From NCBI RefSeq assembly GCF_030687145.1, contig NZ_CP117460.1, forward strand, positions 310,001 through 374,000: a stretch of DNA of 64,000 nt, read 5' to 3'. The notes below the pieces were generated by a model. The model did no database searches and was not told the DNA's origin. It saw only the letters and a program-made list of their open reading frames with translations. This DNA comes from Pseudomonas sp. FP1742 (GTDB taxonomy: Bacteria > Pseudomonadota > Gammaproteobacteria > Pseudomonadales > Pseudomonadaceae). A program made the translations under genes and the position numbers. Positions 45,307 through 54,376 of this stretch are shown here, piece by piece. Every line of letters starts with the position of its first letter. Within the stretch, counting starts at the first letter, position 1.

Positions 45307-45582
45307 TCAGAGATCGAGCATCCAACATTTTTCCAACCGACGAGCGAGCAGCCGTAAAGTCAGCAAATAGTAATACCGCGTCTCCGCACTGCGCTTGGCT
45401 ATGTGATGATCGAGAAACCAAACCACATGCTTTCTCTGCCAAGCCCAGGGTGTCTCTCGCTGCCAGCGGTCCGCAATTTTAGCCTGGATAATTTTCGCTT
45501 GCCGCAAATGGCGTTGCTGCGTCGCGTGCGACCCGGTCAGCACGCCAGCCAAGAACAACTCCATATCGAATGGCTTACTCAT
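45307..45582 (-). CDS. Small partner protein of the island recombinase
   Basis: A 91-residue basic, helical protein (MSKPFDMELFLAGVLTGSHA ... TRYYYLLTLRLLARRLEK). Its ATG overlaps the stop of the recombinase gene (ATGA), so it is translated with it. Its basic helices suggest DNA or protein binding. A similar small gene is remembered next to integrase-domain genes on other Pseudomonas islands, but no domain name is assigned. It could help the recombinase as a directionality factor; this is inference. Confidence 0.7.
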   Translation of the reverse strand: MSKPFDMELFLAGVLTGSHATQQRHLRQAKIIQAKIADRWQRETPWAWQRKHVVWFLDHHIAKRSAETRYYYLLTLRLLARRLEKCWMLDL

Positions 45583-46559
45583 GCTCGCCCCCCAATATAG
45601 GCGGCAACTATATCAACTCGACCGTGCCCTAGCTCACAGCTGATTTGCCTTCGGGCCTCACGATCAAGGCGTCGGTCTATCTGGCAGCATCTACCACCGT
45701 TTATAGGCGCGCGGTGCTGGATGATCTGCTCATAGCGCTCACAAGCGTACGCCGCCCGTAATTCATGAAAGCCTTTTAGTTTGAGTGCATGGAGAATGCC
45801 CCGCGCAGGACGGACGGCTTCCCGCAGAACGCTCAGGTAGCTCTCACTTGGAGCAATCAGGTTGCGGCTACCCGCGGGCGATACCTGCTCCGCAAATTTA
45901 AGCGCATCGCTAACATGGTCATCCACCACAATCCAACGAGGCGCCGAGGCACCGGAGCGGCCGCCTTTGGTGCCGTCCTGGATGTTGATTTTGCCGAAGT
46001 CTTTAGCCTCACGGCTTAGCCGTGGTAAGTCAGCCAAGATGGCCTCACGCAAACGCATGCCGGTGGCTCGTGCCAACTTAACGATCGCTGCGGCCCGTAG
46101 CTGGTGATGGCTGCAAAGCGCGTCGACGATCAGCTGAACCTGTTCGCGGTCTTGGCCTTGCGGTACCGCGTGACGAATCCCGCTACGGCGCATACCCAAC
46201 GCCTCGCTCGGACTTGGCAATTTCACACACTGATCACCGCGAAGCGCTGCCATGGTCCTGTTAACGCTGGATAGCCGGTTTTGGGCAGTGCTGATAGCAA
46301 GGTGGCCCAGCCCAACCAGGTCATGAAGGTATGCCGCATAATCCGACATTATTTCCCGATCAATCTGCCGCGCATCATTGATTCCGGGACCTTCTTCGGA
46401 ACGACACCACTTCACGAACGACTGCCATCGATCAGAGTGCGCTTTGACCGTGCCGTAATGGCCACCGCCGAACATGTCTTTTAGAGCCTGCGGCCCTGCG
46501 TAGCTTAATTGCCTGCCGTAGCCGAAATTTCGGCCATCACGTCTACCCACTAACGCCAT
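45579..46559 (-). CDS. Tyrosine recombinase/integrase-domain protein of the island
   Basis: A 326-residue recombinase. The N-terminal core-binding helices (HSDRWQSFVKWCRSEEGPG, then DIADYAAYLHDL-like) are followed by a catalytic domain with Arg in ATGMRLREAI, the HELRAAYA box, GHGR and Tyr in DIVAAYIGG, so all key residues R-H-R-H-Y are visible. It resembles the integrase-domain proteins (Integrase_1 type) found on proteobacterial islands and differs from the P4-type integrase near the tRNA. The start at 46559 is preferred to the upstream ATG at 46604; both are possible. Confidence 0.83.
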   Translation of the reverse strand: MALVGRRDGRNFGYGRQLSYAGPQALKDMFGGGHYGTVKAHSDRWQSFVKWCRSEEGPGINDARQIDREIMSDYAAYLHDLVGLGHLAISTAQNRLSSVNRTMAALRGDQCVKLPSPSEALGMRRSGIRHAVPQGQDREQVQLIVDALCSHHQLRAAAIVKLARATGMRLREAILADLPRLSREAKDFGKINIQDGTKGGRSGASAPRWIVVDDHVSDALKFAEQVSPAGSRNLIAPSESYLSVLREAVRPARGILHALKLKGFHELRAAYACERYEQIIQHRAPINGGRCCQIDRRLDREARRQISCELGHGRVDIVAAYIGGRA

Positions 46560-46983
46560 GTCGGTTACCTCATATCCTTTTCGCCGGTCTTCGCCCCACT
46601 TCATCCCGCCAAGAATGCTGAGTGTTATCAGGGATCAAGGCCCCTGCGGCCTGTGGGGATGTCCACTAACGCGGGACTAGCGACTCCTTACGACCGGGAG
46701 CTTGGGCATCTCATGATCTGACCTCCTGAGCACTTCCGAAGAAGTGGGCGGGTGGAGGCTGCACTGGCTGACGAGACCAGCGCCGCGAGATCCTGAGTCA
46801 GGTGAAGGCAGTGATGCGATGACCGGGGCATGCCTGACAGTCAGTCAGGTGCAGTCCATTCCTTGGGCTGCGGCACCATCATCTGCATCTCTGTTGCTGG
46901 TGATTTCGGTGTTTGTCACGCCGATTGTCACGAGGGGGAATGCCGCAAAGCCTTGTACGAGTTGGGCTGCAGCAGTGGTAGGA

Positions 46984-47018
46984 GCGCCCGTCTCTTTCCG
47001 GGAGAAAGAGACGGGCGC
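46984..47018. repeat. Perfect inverted repeat, 15-base arms
   Basis: GCGCCCGTCTCTTTC and its exact reverse complement around a five-base CGGGA loop. No T run follows on either strand, so it is not an obvious terminator. It may be a protein-binding or DNA-processing site of the island. Confidence 0.75.
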
Positions 47019-47381
47019 AGGTTGGCGCACGGGAATGGCCGAGCGGATAGGTTGCTGCAGGGCAGCTATGAAAGGGGGATGAGTTGCCGCAGTGGGCACA
47101 CTGGTAAAAGTAGGCATCCATCACATCGCTGTGACCGTGCGAGCCGCCGGACGCTAATCGCACTTTGGGAGAACCACCACAGTGTGGCGTAGCCTTAAAG
47201 GTTCTGGCTACCTGGGGTTGCTGTCAACGACAGCGCTTTGCCCGATCTTTTCTACGCCTGTGGATAATTCGGGTCAAGGCTCGATTTTTTGGGAGTTCTG
47301 CGGCTGTGGATGAAATTATCCACCGGTGGAAATCTGTGGTTTTCCACAGACAGTTGCGTGGGCTTTAGATTTTTTAAGTGA

Positions 47382-47426
47382 GGTCCATCCAAGCAGGGCG
47401 GCTTTGCAGCCCTGTTTGGATGGACC
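47382..47426 (-). terminator. Long hairpin downstream of the P4-type integrase
   Basis: Arms GGTCCATCCAA/TTGGATGGACC (11 pairs) plus CAGGGC/GCCCTG (6 pairs), 40 bases after the integrase stop on the minus strand. No clean T run follows, so it is either a weak terminator or an element-specific hairpin. Confidence 0.5.
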
Positions 47427-47466
47427 CGCGTGGACAAGCGGATCACTGAGATATGAGACCGAGCGC

Positions 47467-48789
47467 TTACTCGGTTGCGCCACGTTTTGCTTTTAGGCGA
47501 GTAACGTTCGCTCCGGTCTGGTTCGCGAATTCATGCGGAGTGACGTGCTCCTGCCGGTTGGCCTCCAGATACCGGCTCCACCAGTTCATGATCAGCCTAC
47601 GCTCCTCGATGAACTCAGCCTTGTGAATGTAAGCGGCGCGGACGTTGTTGCGTTCCTTGTGGCTCATCTGTCTTTCAATGGCGGTCTCGGACCACAGTCC
47701 AGATTCAATCAGCGCACTACAGGCCATTGAGCGAAAGCCATGGCCGCAGATTTCAGTTTTGGTGTCGTAGCCCATCTTTCTGAGTGCGCTGTTCACCGTG
47801 TTTTCAGACATGGGTTTCCAGGGCTTGGCATCGCCTGCAAACACCAGGTCGAATTTGCCGGTGAGGGCGTGGATCTGTTCAAGCAGGGCAACGGCTTGCG
47901 GCGATAAGGGGACAAGGTGGATGTCCCCGGCCATCTTCGTACCCCTTGTTGAAAAGGGTACGCCGTCCAACGCAGGTCGAGTGTCTGGTATCTCCCAGGT
48001 GCCGCGCTTGAGGTCGAACTCGCTCCAGCGGGCGAAGCGCAGTTCGCTGGAGCGGACGAACACATGCAGCGAGAGCATGACCGTCAGCCGGGTAAGTGCG
48101 CGGCCTTTGTAGGTGTCGATACGCTCCTGCAATTCAGGCAGACGCGATAAGGGTAGAGCGGGACGATGAATCACTCTCGGGGCTTTGATCAAACCTTCGA
48201 GGTCGTAGGCAGGGTTTGCGGTGATCTGCCGTGTACGCTTCGCCTCGCGCATGATGCTTTGCAGGTAGTTTTGTACCCTTAAAGCGACGTCAATCGTGCC
48301 GCGCTTCTGGATCGCCTCCAGAGGTTGCATCAGGTCATGGGTGTCCAGATCGACAATAGAGCGAGCGCCGATCAGCGGGAAGACATGGGTTTTGAGGCGG
48401 CTCAGAACGGTCTTGGCATGGCCCGGTGCCCATTTGGCAGACATCGCTTTGTGCCATTCCAGTGCAGCGCTTTCAAAGGTTCGGCCTTTGATTGCGGCCT
48501 GCGTCTTGGCTTGGTGTTTGGTCTCTATGGGGTCGATGCCTTTCGCCAGCATCCGCTTGACCTCCAGGCGCTTGTTGCGAGCATCGGCGAGGCCGACCAC
48601 GGGGTAGCTGCCGAACGAGGTCAGTCCTTCGCGGCCATCAGGTTTTACATACCTGAGACGCCAGCCTTTACGGCCATTGGGTTGGACTAGAAGGTAGAGG
48701 CCGTCGCCGTCGAAAAGCTTGTAAGCGCGGTCGGTGGGCTTGGCTGAGCGGCAAGCCGAATCGGAGAGTGGAGCAGTGGTGCGCGACAT
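47467..48789 (-). CDS. P4-type site-specific integrase of the island
   Basis: A 440-residue tyrosine integrase. The N-terminal DUF4102 arm-binding domain (LFDGDGLYLLVQPNGRKGWR, SFGSYPVVGLADARNKR) is followed by a core-binding domain and a catalytic domain with Arg in RSSELRFARW, HGFRSMA and Tyr in VRAAYIHKAEF, so it should be active. It lies 171 bases from tRNA-Thr on the same strand, the usual arrangement for P4-like integrases that insert into tRNA 3' ends. Confidence 0.95.
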   Translation of the reverse strand: MSRTTAPLSDSACRSAKPTDRAYKLFDGDGLYLLVQPNGRKGWRLRYVKPDGREGLTSFGSYPVVGLADARNKRLEVKRMLAKGIDPIETKHQAKTQAAIKGRTFESAALEWHKAMSAKWAPGHAKTVLSRLKTHVFPLIGARSIVDLDTHDLMQPLEAIQKRGTIDVALRVQNYLQSIMREAKRTRQITANPAYDLEGLIKAPRVIHRPALPLSRLPELQERIDTYKGRALTRLTVMLSLHVFVRSSELRFARWSEFDLKRGTWEIPDTRPALDGVPFSTRGTKMAGDIHLVPLSPQAVALLEQIHALTGKFDLVFAGDAKPWKPMSENTVNSALRKMGYDTKTEICGHGFRSMACSALIESGLWSETAIERQMSHKERNNVRAAYIHKAEFIEERRLIMNWWSRYLEANRQEHVTPHEFANQTGANVTRLKAKRGATE

Positions 48790-48888
48790 AAGGGTACTCC
48801 CCCTTTATCGAATTACCTTACCCCTAACACTACCCCTAAAACGGTTGGAATCCACCAGTTTCTGACGGAAATCGATGGAACGCCAAAA

Positions 48889-48919
48889 CGAAAAAACCCG
48901 CCAGAAGGCGGGTTTTTCG
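48889..48919 (-). terminator. Terminator downstream of tRNA-Thr (island-derived)
   Basis: On the minus strand stem AACCCGCC/GGCGGGTT followed by six T. Since the island entered at the tRNA 3' end, this terminator comes with the island and replaces the original one now near 38950. Confidence 0.85.
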
Positions 48920-48921
48920 GG

Positions 48922-48955
48922 GGTTCCAGAGATTTTGAAAGCCTTCTCTGGAACC
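48922..48955. repeat. Inverted repeat adjacent to the attachment core
   Basis: Perfect 11-base arms GGTTCCAGAGA/TCTCTGGAACC with a 12-base loop, directly beside the TTGTATGGTGC core. It could be a recombinase arm-type or regulatory site, or a second hairpin behind the tRNA. Confidence 0.7.
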
Positions 48956-48960
48956 TTGTA

Positions 48961-49036
<76 letters not shown>

Positions 49037-49616
49037 GTGTCAGGGCGACGATTATAGCGATTGGGTTGGTTCTGTAAACCCCTGAATTCAGACTATTTTT
49101 GCGCAGGCTTTCGGTCAGGCGCGATGCAGTACTTTCTTGAGTTTTTGCAGGGTGCGCCAGGCTCGGCTGTTTTGCATCGCCCGCAGTTGCGCTTCGGCGT
49201 GTTCAGCGCGTTGCAGGGCGGCGGGGAGGTGGTTTTCGGTGTTGGTGACGGGGTGGCTGGATTGATGGCCTCTACAGAACGTCACGGTCGAAGTTTTTTC
49301 TTGTTCATGGCCGCACTGTCGGCACCCTCGTATGCGTGTATAGCAAGGGGCATTGCCAGGCGCAATTTTCCGCCCGTGATGTCCGGAATTCGGCGGTTAT
49401 GTCGTTTTGATTGAATGCTTATGCACAACGGGCTGGCGGAATCTGCTTGATCATTGCGCTTTTGTGGACTCGTTCTCATTTGTCCGCAAATGCCTGTTTT
49501 GCGGGTTTTTTATTTTTGTGAACAAAAAATGACCAGTAGTGTTTTAGGCGTAAAACAGCGTGGATATTGGATCCACGATAATTCCATCAACAGAGTTATC
49601 CACAGGTTGCGACTGT
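49037..49616. pseudogene. Intergenic region with a 3' gene remnant on the minus strand
   Basis: No intact gene. On the minus strand, about 49290 to 49116, the reading LPAALQRAEHAEAQLRAMQN followed by a short SRAWRTLQ tail looks like the coiled C-terminus seen in glycosyltransferase- or methyltransferase-type surface polysaccharide proteins, but there is no start or upstream domain. It is probably the leftover end of a lost gene. The rest, including a TTATCCACA motif near 49595, shows nothing else I can support. Confidence 0.45.
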
Positions 49617-50849
49617 TTAAGGGCGCTCTGCCAGAAGCAGGAAATTGCGCGGTGTGAGCGGGGATTCGCAGAAGGTGCCGAGACGAACGACATAACCCTG
49701 CTCAATGAGGAAAAGTGCCCGATCGAGTACCAGCCACAGCTCCAGAGGCCGTCGGAAAAGGCCTCGCAGCAGCTCCAGGTTGCGCACTTCGGCCAGTCGC
49801 TGCCAACCGGCGGCTTCCAGTTCGGTCCAATCTGGCGTACCGACTGTGGATAAGTTTTTGAGTGCGGCCAGATCGCGGCAGTAATCGGCGAAGGGTTTGT
49901 CCAGCCAGGCGCTGGGCAGGGAAGGGGTAGGCAGGTATTCGTCAATGCCGCGCAGTTGCCGTTGCAGCAGGTCGAACGCCAGGCGTCGGGCCATGGAGGT
50001 GTCGCGCTGGCGTCGGACGCGAGCGCCAGCGGTGACGGTTTCGCTTATCGGCAGCGCAAGATCATCGAGGGAAAGGTGTAGGCCGGAGCGCTCAGCCGCA
50101 CAGGAAAGCGGCTGATAGCTGTTCAGGCTGATCCGGTTGTAGCAGCAAGGGGCGATGGCCAGTTGTTTGCAACCGGCGGCGCTGGCGAGCTGGATCAGTC
50201 GTACATGCAGATCCCCGCAGGCATGCAGCGCGACCGGCGTGTGATCGGCATTCAATAAAGAGGCTGCGCCAGGCGCGAGTACATCCTGTTCGACATGCAG
50301 CGCATGCAATTGATGGCGCTGGCTCAGTGCCTGACCACTGGCGACCAGTGCCGGGTCGTATTCCAGGCAGGTCAATTGTTGCCCGGTTCGCAGCAGACGT
50401 CGCCCCAAGTGCCCTTTACCCGAACACCAATCCAGCCAATGCGTTGGGGCATGAGCGAACTGCAGGCAACTGGCGAACGCTTCAATCTGTTGCCACTTGC
50501 GCCCCGGCACATCCACATTCAACCGATGGCCCGCGGCTTCAAGCGCATGTGTCGGCAATTCACCCACCGCACTCAGTGCAACGGACATCCGCGCCAATGA
50601 AGCAAACGGCTCCGGCGCGTCGAGCAAGCAAGGTTGGTTATGACTGTTTTCCGCTTCCTCCAGCGACCGCCCGCGTAGCCATTGAGCCAACTCCGGGTAG
50701 GACGCTTCCCAAGGCAGTTGCAGATGGGTAAACGGTCGGGGCTTCCATAGCGTCTGATGCTCAAGCAGGAAAGCATCCAGCGCGATGAAACGGGCGAGTA
50801 GGGCCTCGCCCGTCAGCACGTCGGAGGAATCAACGCCCTTGGCAGGCAT
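49617..50849 (-). CDS. SAM-dependent methyltransferase-like protein
   Basis: A 410-residue protein. The central domain has WLDWCSGKGHLGRRLLRTGQ as the AdoMet-binding loop, CLEYDPALVASG as the acidic second strand, VALHACGDLHV and LAIAPCCYN, the pattern of the methyltransferase group related to GSTCD/TrmX-like proteins with a C-C-Y/H site. The substrate, RNA or protein, is not known. The start overlaps the 3' end of the ABC permease gene by 20 bases, so it is probably cotranscribed with the transporter. Confidence 0.8.
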   Translation of the reverse strand: MPAKGVDSSDVLTGEALLARFIALDAFLLEHQTLWKPRPFTHLQLPWEASYPELAQWLRGRSLEEAENSHNQPCLLDAPEPFASLARMSVALSAVGELPTHALEAAGHRLNVDVPGRKWQQIEAFASCLQFAHAPTHWLDWCSGKGHLGRRLLRTGQQLTCLEYDPALVASGQALSQRHQLHALHVEQDVLAPGAASLLNADHTPVALHACGDLHVRLIQLASAAGCKQLAIAPCCYNRISLNSYQPLSCAAERSGLHLSLDDLALPISETVTAGARVRRQRDTSMARRLAFDLLQRQLRGIDEYLPTPSLPSAWLDKPFADYCRDLAALKNLSTVGTPDWTELEAAGWQRLAEVRNLELLRGLFRRPLELWLVLDRALFLIEQGYVVRLGTFCESPLTPRNFLLLAERP

Positions 50850-51519
50850 CGACGCGCAGCCAGCGTTCCAGCAGCTTGAAGCCGCGAACCAGCACGTAAG
50901 CCATGAGCAGATAGAACATACCCGCGGCGAAGAAGATCTCTACCGGCAGGTAAGTGCGGGCAATGATGGTGCGGGCCATGCCGGTCAGCTCAAGCAAGGT
51001 CACGGTGCTGGCCAGGGCGCTGGCCTTGAGCATCAGGATCACTTCGTTGCTGTAGGCCGGCAGGCCGATACGCGCGGCACGGGGCAGCATGATGTAGAAC
51101 AGCGCTTTGGCCCGGGACATGCCCAGCGCCCGCGCCGCTTCGATCTCACCCGGTGGAATCGCCTGGATCGCGCCGCGCAGGATCTCGGCGATGTAGGCCG
51201 CGGTGTGCAGGGTCATGGTCGCGGTGGCGCACCAGAACGGATCGCGCAGGTACGGCCACATCGAACTGTTACGCACCGCGTCGAACTGCGCCAGGCCGTA
51301 GTAGACCAGGAACAGCTGAACCAGCAACGGCGTGCCACGGAAAAAGAAGATGTAGCCGTAGGGGAATGCCCGCACGTACCAGAGTCGCGACGAGCGAGCG
51401 ATGCCCAGCGGAATCGCCAGCAGCAACCCGGCGATTACGGCGATGGCGACCAGTTCCAGAGTCAGCGTCGCGCCCTGAGCCAGTTTCGGCAACCACTTGA
51501 TGATGACTTCCCAGTTCAT
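50830..51519 (-). CDS. Polar amino-acid ABC transporter permease (HisM-like)
   Basis: A 229-residue inner-membrane permease with about five TM segments (WLPKLAQGATLTLELVAIAV, then AGLLLAIPLG first). The EAA loop is seen as EIEAARALGMSRAKALFYIMLP. Its start overlaps the HisQ-like gene by four bases. Together with 51516-52211, 52290-53036 and 53050-53823 it forms a basic/polar amino-acid uptake system of the HisJQMP/ArtJ/AotJ type. The longer upstream frame is not used. Confidence 0.93.
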   Translation of the reverse strand: MNWEVIIKWLPKLAQGATLTLELVAIAVIAGLLLAIPLGIARSSRLWYVRAFPYGYIFFFRGTPLLVQLFLVYYGLAQFDAVRNSSMWPYLRDPFWCATATMTLHTAAYIAEILRGAIQAIPPGEIEAARALGMSRAKALFYIMLPRAARIGLPAYSNEVILMLKASALASTVTLLELTGMARTIIARTYLPVEIFFAAGMFYLLMAYVLVRGFKLLERWLRVDACQGR

Positions 51520-52211
51520 TGGGTGCTCCTCGCGAAGCCGCGAGCGGCGCGTCGTTCCATAAAGTGCATGCCGGTCATGGCCAGAATGGTCAGGCCCAGG
51601 TACATGAAGGCGGCCACCATATAAAAGGTGAACGGTTGCTTGGACACGGTCACGCCGATTTGCGCGTGACGCATGATTTCCTCCAGGCCGATGACCGACA
51701 CCAGCGCGGTGTCTTTCATCAGGATCATGAACAGGTTGCCCAGGCCCGGCAGGGCGATGCGCCACATCTGCGGCATGATCAGCTTGGTGAAGATGCGGAA
51801 TTTCGACAGGCCCAGAGCCACGCCGGCTTCACGGTGACCCTTTGGGATCGCCAGAATCGCGCCCCGAAACACTTCCGTGGCGTAGGCACCGAAGCACAGC
51901 CCCAGCGCAATCACGCCGGCGGCAAAGGCGTTGAGTTCGAGCTCGGGGTTGCCGAAGAACTCACCCAGCGCACGCATCAGGTTGACTGTGCCGAAGTAGA
52001 TCAACAGCACCCAGAGCAATTCCGGGATGCCGCGAACCAGCGTTGAATAGGTGCCGCCAAGCCATTGCAACGGCTTGTACGGGGAAGTCTTGGCCAAGGC
52101 GCCGAGCAGACCGAGCACCAGCCCCAGGCACAAGGCCGAGAGTGCCAGTTTCACAGTCATCAGCGCGCCAGCGGCGAGCGCCGGGCCGAATCCGTAGAGG
52201 TCGATAATCAT
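51516..52211 (-). CDS. Polar amino-acid ABC transporter permease (HisQ-like)
   Basis: A 231-residue permease with five TM segments. It starts MIIDLYGFGPALAAGALMTV, the common HisQ/ArtQ N-terminus, has RGIPELLWVLLIYFG and the EAA loop HREAGVALGLSKFRIFTKLIMP that contacts the ATPase. Overlaps the second permease gene (ATGA). The substrate-binding gene is 78 bases upstream. Confidence 0.93.
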   Translation of the reverse strand: MIIDLYGFGPALAAGALMTVKLALSALCLGLVLGLLGALAKTSPYKPLQWLGGTYSTLVRGIPELLWVLLIYFGTVNLMRALGEFFGNPELELNAFAAGVIALGLCFGAYATEVFRGAILAIPKGHREAGVALGLSKFRIFTKLIMPQMWRIALPGLGNLFMILMKDTALVSVIGLEEIMRHAQIGVTVSKQPFTFYMVAAFMYLGLTILAMTGMHFMERRAARGFARSTQ

Positions 52212-52289
52212 GGATTTCTTTTCAAATCGCGGCAGGCAATGCCAAGGACTGGCGCCGTCAGCGAACGGCGCCAGTCGGGCAGGTCAGAA

Positions 52290-53036
52290 TCAATAGATGC
52301 TGAACGGGAAGTACTTGTCGTTGATCTTCTTGTAGGTGCCGTCAGCGACGATTTCTTTCAGCGCAGCGTTCAGCTTCTCGCGGATCGGGTCGTTCTTGCG
52401 AACGGCGATACCGATCTTGTCGCTTTCTTCTACCGGGTCGCCCTTGAATTCGTAAGCGCGGCCTGCGTCGCTTTTCAGCCACTCATAGTTGACGTACTTG
52501 TCGGCCAGGATGCCGTCCAGACGACCGGAAGTCAGGTCCAGGTAAGCGTTTTCCTGGGTGTCATAGAGTTTGACTTCGACGCCTTCCATGTTGTCTTCCA
52601 GCCAGGTGCCGGCCAGGGTCGCGCGTTGGGCGCCGATTACCTTGCCTTGCAGCGAAGCCTTGTCGGTTTTGAAATCGACGTCTTTTTTGGCGATGAACTG
52701 CAGTTTGTTGGAGTAGTACGGGGCGGTGAAGTCCACCGCTTGCTTGCGCTCGTCGGTGATCGACATCGAGGAGATCAGGAAGTCGAACTTCTTGGCGTTC
52801 AGGGCCGGAATGATGCCGTCCCAATCGGAGGTGACCACGGTGCACTCGACTTTCATCTTGGCGCACAAGGCATCGCCGATGTCTTTGTCGAAGCCGACGA
52901 CATTCCCGCTGGCATCTTTGTTGTTGAACGGTGGGTAGGCCGCTTCGATGCCCATCTTCAAGGTCTCGGCGGCGGCACCGGCGCTGAAGGCCAGGGTGAC
53001 GGCTGCGGCCAGGAAGATTTTTTTGTAGTTCTGCAT
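52290..53036 (-). CDS. Periplasmic amino-acid-binding protein (HisJ/ArtJ-like)
   Basis: A 248-residue binding protein. Signal peptide MQNYKKIFLAAAVTLAFSAG with AAA cleavage near residue 23, then the family start ETLKMGIEAAYPPFNNKDAS, FDKDIGDALCAKMKVEC (two cysteines likely paired), DFLISSMSITDERKQAVDF and VEESDKIGIAVRKND. The fold is type 2 periplasmic binding. Arg/Lys/His/ornithine ligands are typical; the exact amino acid cannot be told. Confidence 0.93.
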   Translation of the reverse strand: MQNYKKIFLAAAVTLAFSAGAAAETLKMGIEAAYPPFNNKDASGNVVGFDKDIGDALCAKMKVECTVVTSDWDGIIPALNAKKFDFLISSMSITDERKQAVDFTAPYYSNKLQFIAKKDVDFKTDKASLQGKVIGAQRATLAGTWLEDNMEGVEVKLYDTQENAYLDLTSGRLDGILADKYVNYEWLKSDAGRAYEFKGDPVEESDKIGIAVRKNDPIREKLNAALKEIVADGTYKKINDKYFPFSIY

Positions 53037-53049
53037 GCGGGTAGCTCCG

Positions 53050-53823
53050 TTAGCGGTTGCTGGACATGAATTGTTTGCAGCGCGCCGAAAGCGGGTTTTC
53101 GAACACCTGCTGCGGCGATCCTTGTTCTTCTACCAGGCCCTGGTGGAGGAACACCACTTCGCTGGAAACCTGACGGGCGAAGCCCATTTCGTGGGTCACG
53201 AGCAGCATGGTGCGGCCTTCTTCGGCCAGCGCGCGGATGACATTAAGTACTTCCTGGACCATTTCCGGGTCAAGGGCGGAGGTCGGCTCGTCGAACAGGA
53301 TCACCTTGGGTTGCATCGCCAGGGTGCGGGCGATGGCCGCGCGTTGCTGCTGGCCGCCGGAGAGTTGCGCCGGGTAGGCGTGGCGCTTGTCAGCGATGCC
53401 GACCTTGGCCAGCAGGGCTTCGGCGACTTCGATGGCCTCGGCCTTGCTTTGGCCGAGCACGCGGCGTGGGGCTTCGATGATGTTGTCGAGCACGCTCATG
53501 TGCGGCCAGAGATTAAAGTTTTGAAATACAAAACCGATCTCGCTGCGCAGGCGATTGATCTGCTTGCCGTCGGCAGCGACCAGTTCGCCATTCTTGGCGG
53601 CCTTGAGCTTGAGTTCTTCGCCGGCCACCAGGATCTGGCCCTGGTGCGGGTTTTCCAGCAGGTTGATGCAACGCAGGAACGTGGACTTGCCGGAACCGGA
53701 GGAGCCGAGGATCGAGATCACGTCGCCGTCGCGGGCGGTCAGCGAGATGCCTTTGAGCACCTCAAGCTGTCCGTAGCGTTTGTGCAAGTTGCGGATTTCA
53801 AGCGCGGGCGTGGCCTCAGCCAT
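53050..53823 (-). CDS. Polar amino-acid ABC transporter ATP-binding protein (HisP-like)
   Basis: A 257-residue ATPase. Walker A GSSGSGKST near residue 37, Q-loop in FVFQNFNLWPHM, signature LSGGQQQR, Walker B VILFDEPTSALDPEM and switch His in LVTHEMGFA. First gene of the transporter operon, 13 bases before the binding-protein gene. Family length is about 255. Confidence 0.95.
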   Translation of the reverse strand: MAEATPALEIRNLHKRYGQLEVLKGISLTARDGDVISILGSSGSGKSTFLRCINLLENPHQGQILVAGEELKLKAAKNGELVAADGKQINRLRSEIGFVFQNFNLWPHMSVLDNIIEAPRRVLGQSKAEAIEVAEALLAKVGIADKRHAYPAQLSGGQQQRAAIARTLAMQPKVILFDEPTSALDPEMVQEVLNVIRALAEEGRTMLLVTHEMGFARQVSSEVVFLHQGLVEEQGSPQQVFENPLSARCKQFMSSNR

Positions 53824-54376
53824 GTGCGTTCCTCATAGTGTGTTGCGCTCCTGCTGTTGGTGGCCTTCCTGGCGAGGCGGCCAAGCTAGCATAGCGTTCG
53901 AATGGCAGCCAACAGCGCTACGGACGGTAAACGGGTGGCATGTGGCAGGTTGTCGCATCGGCACAGCAGACTGTCGCCCCATCAACAACCGAACAGCCGT
54001 TTGAACAAGCTTCGGCACGGCTGTCGCGTAAAAAAAGGCGCGATGTTGCCAGCTTTGACGGGGTGTTGGAAGCGCTAACCGGACAAACGTTCCTGATCTG
54101 CACTTTTATTGTGCGTGCCTGCCTTTTTCAGTGTGTTTCTGGTGCACAGATTCGTTCCTGAAGTGGGTGGCAAGGTAACGCTCTGGCTAAACGCCATTAA
54201 TCTCAATGACTTGCGATAAGGGCTCCATCGGCGCACAGGCCGCGTATACCGGGAGTGTGAAACATTTTGGCGCAATTATTGCGTGCAGAATAAGGAACAC
54301 TCTGTTGGATTCTTTTTACGAGAAGGGATTTTCAGGCGGGGTGGACTGAATCGATTTCCTGGCAAAGGTAGTTTCA
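53824..54376. other. Divergent regulatory region between the ABC operon and gabP
   Basis: About 550 bases with no gene. It contains the sigma-54-type promoter at 54267-54282 for gabP, and should contain the ABC operon promoter near its left end. Short frames here are not convincing. The length leaves room for upstream activator sites. Confidence 0.6.
54267..54282 (+). promoter_or_regulatory. Sigma-54 (RpoN) promoter of gabP
   Basis: TTGGCGCAATTATTGC: GG at 54269-54270 and GC at 54281-54282 are spaced by exactly ten bases, as needed for -24/-12 elements, and TTGC is intact. Transcription would start near 54294, leaving a leader of about 80 bases before the ATG at 54377. Confidence 0.7.

Larger units (their letters stand above)
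46560..47466. other. Gene-free island region with two strong inverted repeats
   Basis: About 900 bases between the two recombinases. Overlapping short frames on both strands near 46744-47192 are not convincing. It contains a perfect 15-base inverted repeat at 46984-47018 and a long hairpin at 47382-47426. A run of DnaA-box-like sequences (TGTGGATAA at 47259, TTATCCACC and TTTTCCACA further on) lies at 47259-47350. Probably decayed cargo or a former replication/maintenance region. Confidence 0.5.

Noticed and set aside
46744..47192. Overlapping short frames on both strands between the recombinases
   Set aside because: They straddle the 15-base inverted repeat, have no homologous-looking motif, and exclude each other.
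47259..47350. Cluster of DnaA-box-like sequences as a replication origin
   Set aside because: Only one box is perfect, no replication initiator gene is near, and similar boxes occur singly elsewhere (near 49595 and 49846).
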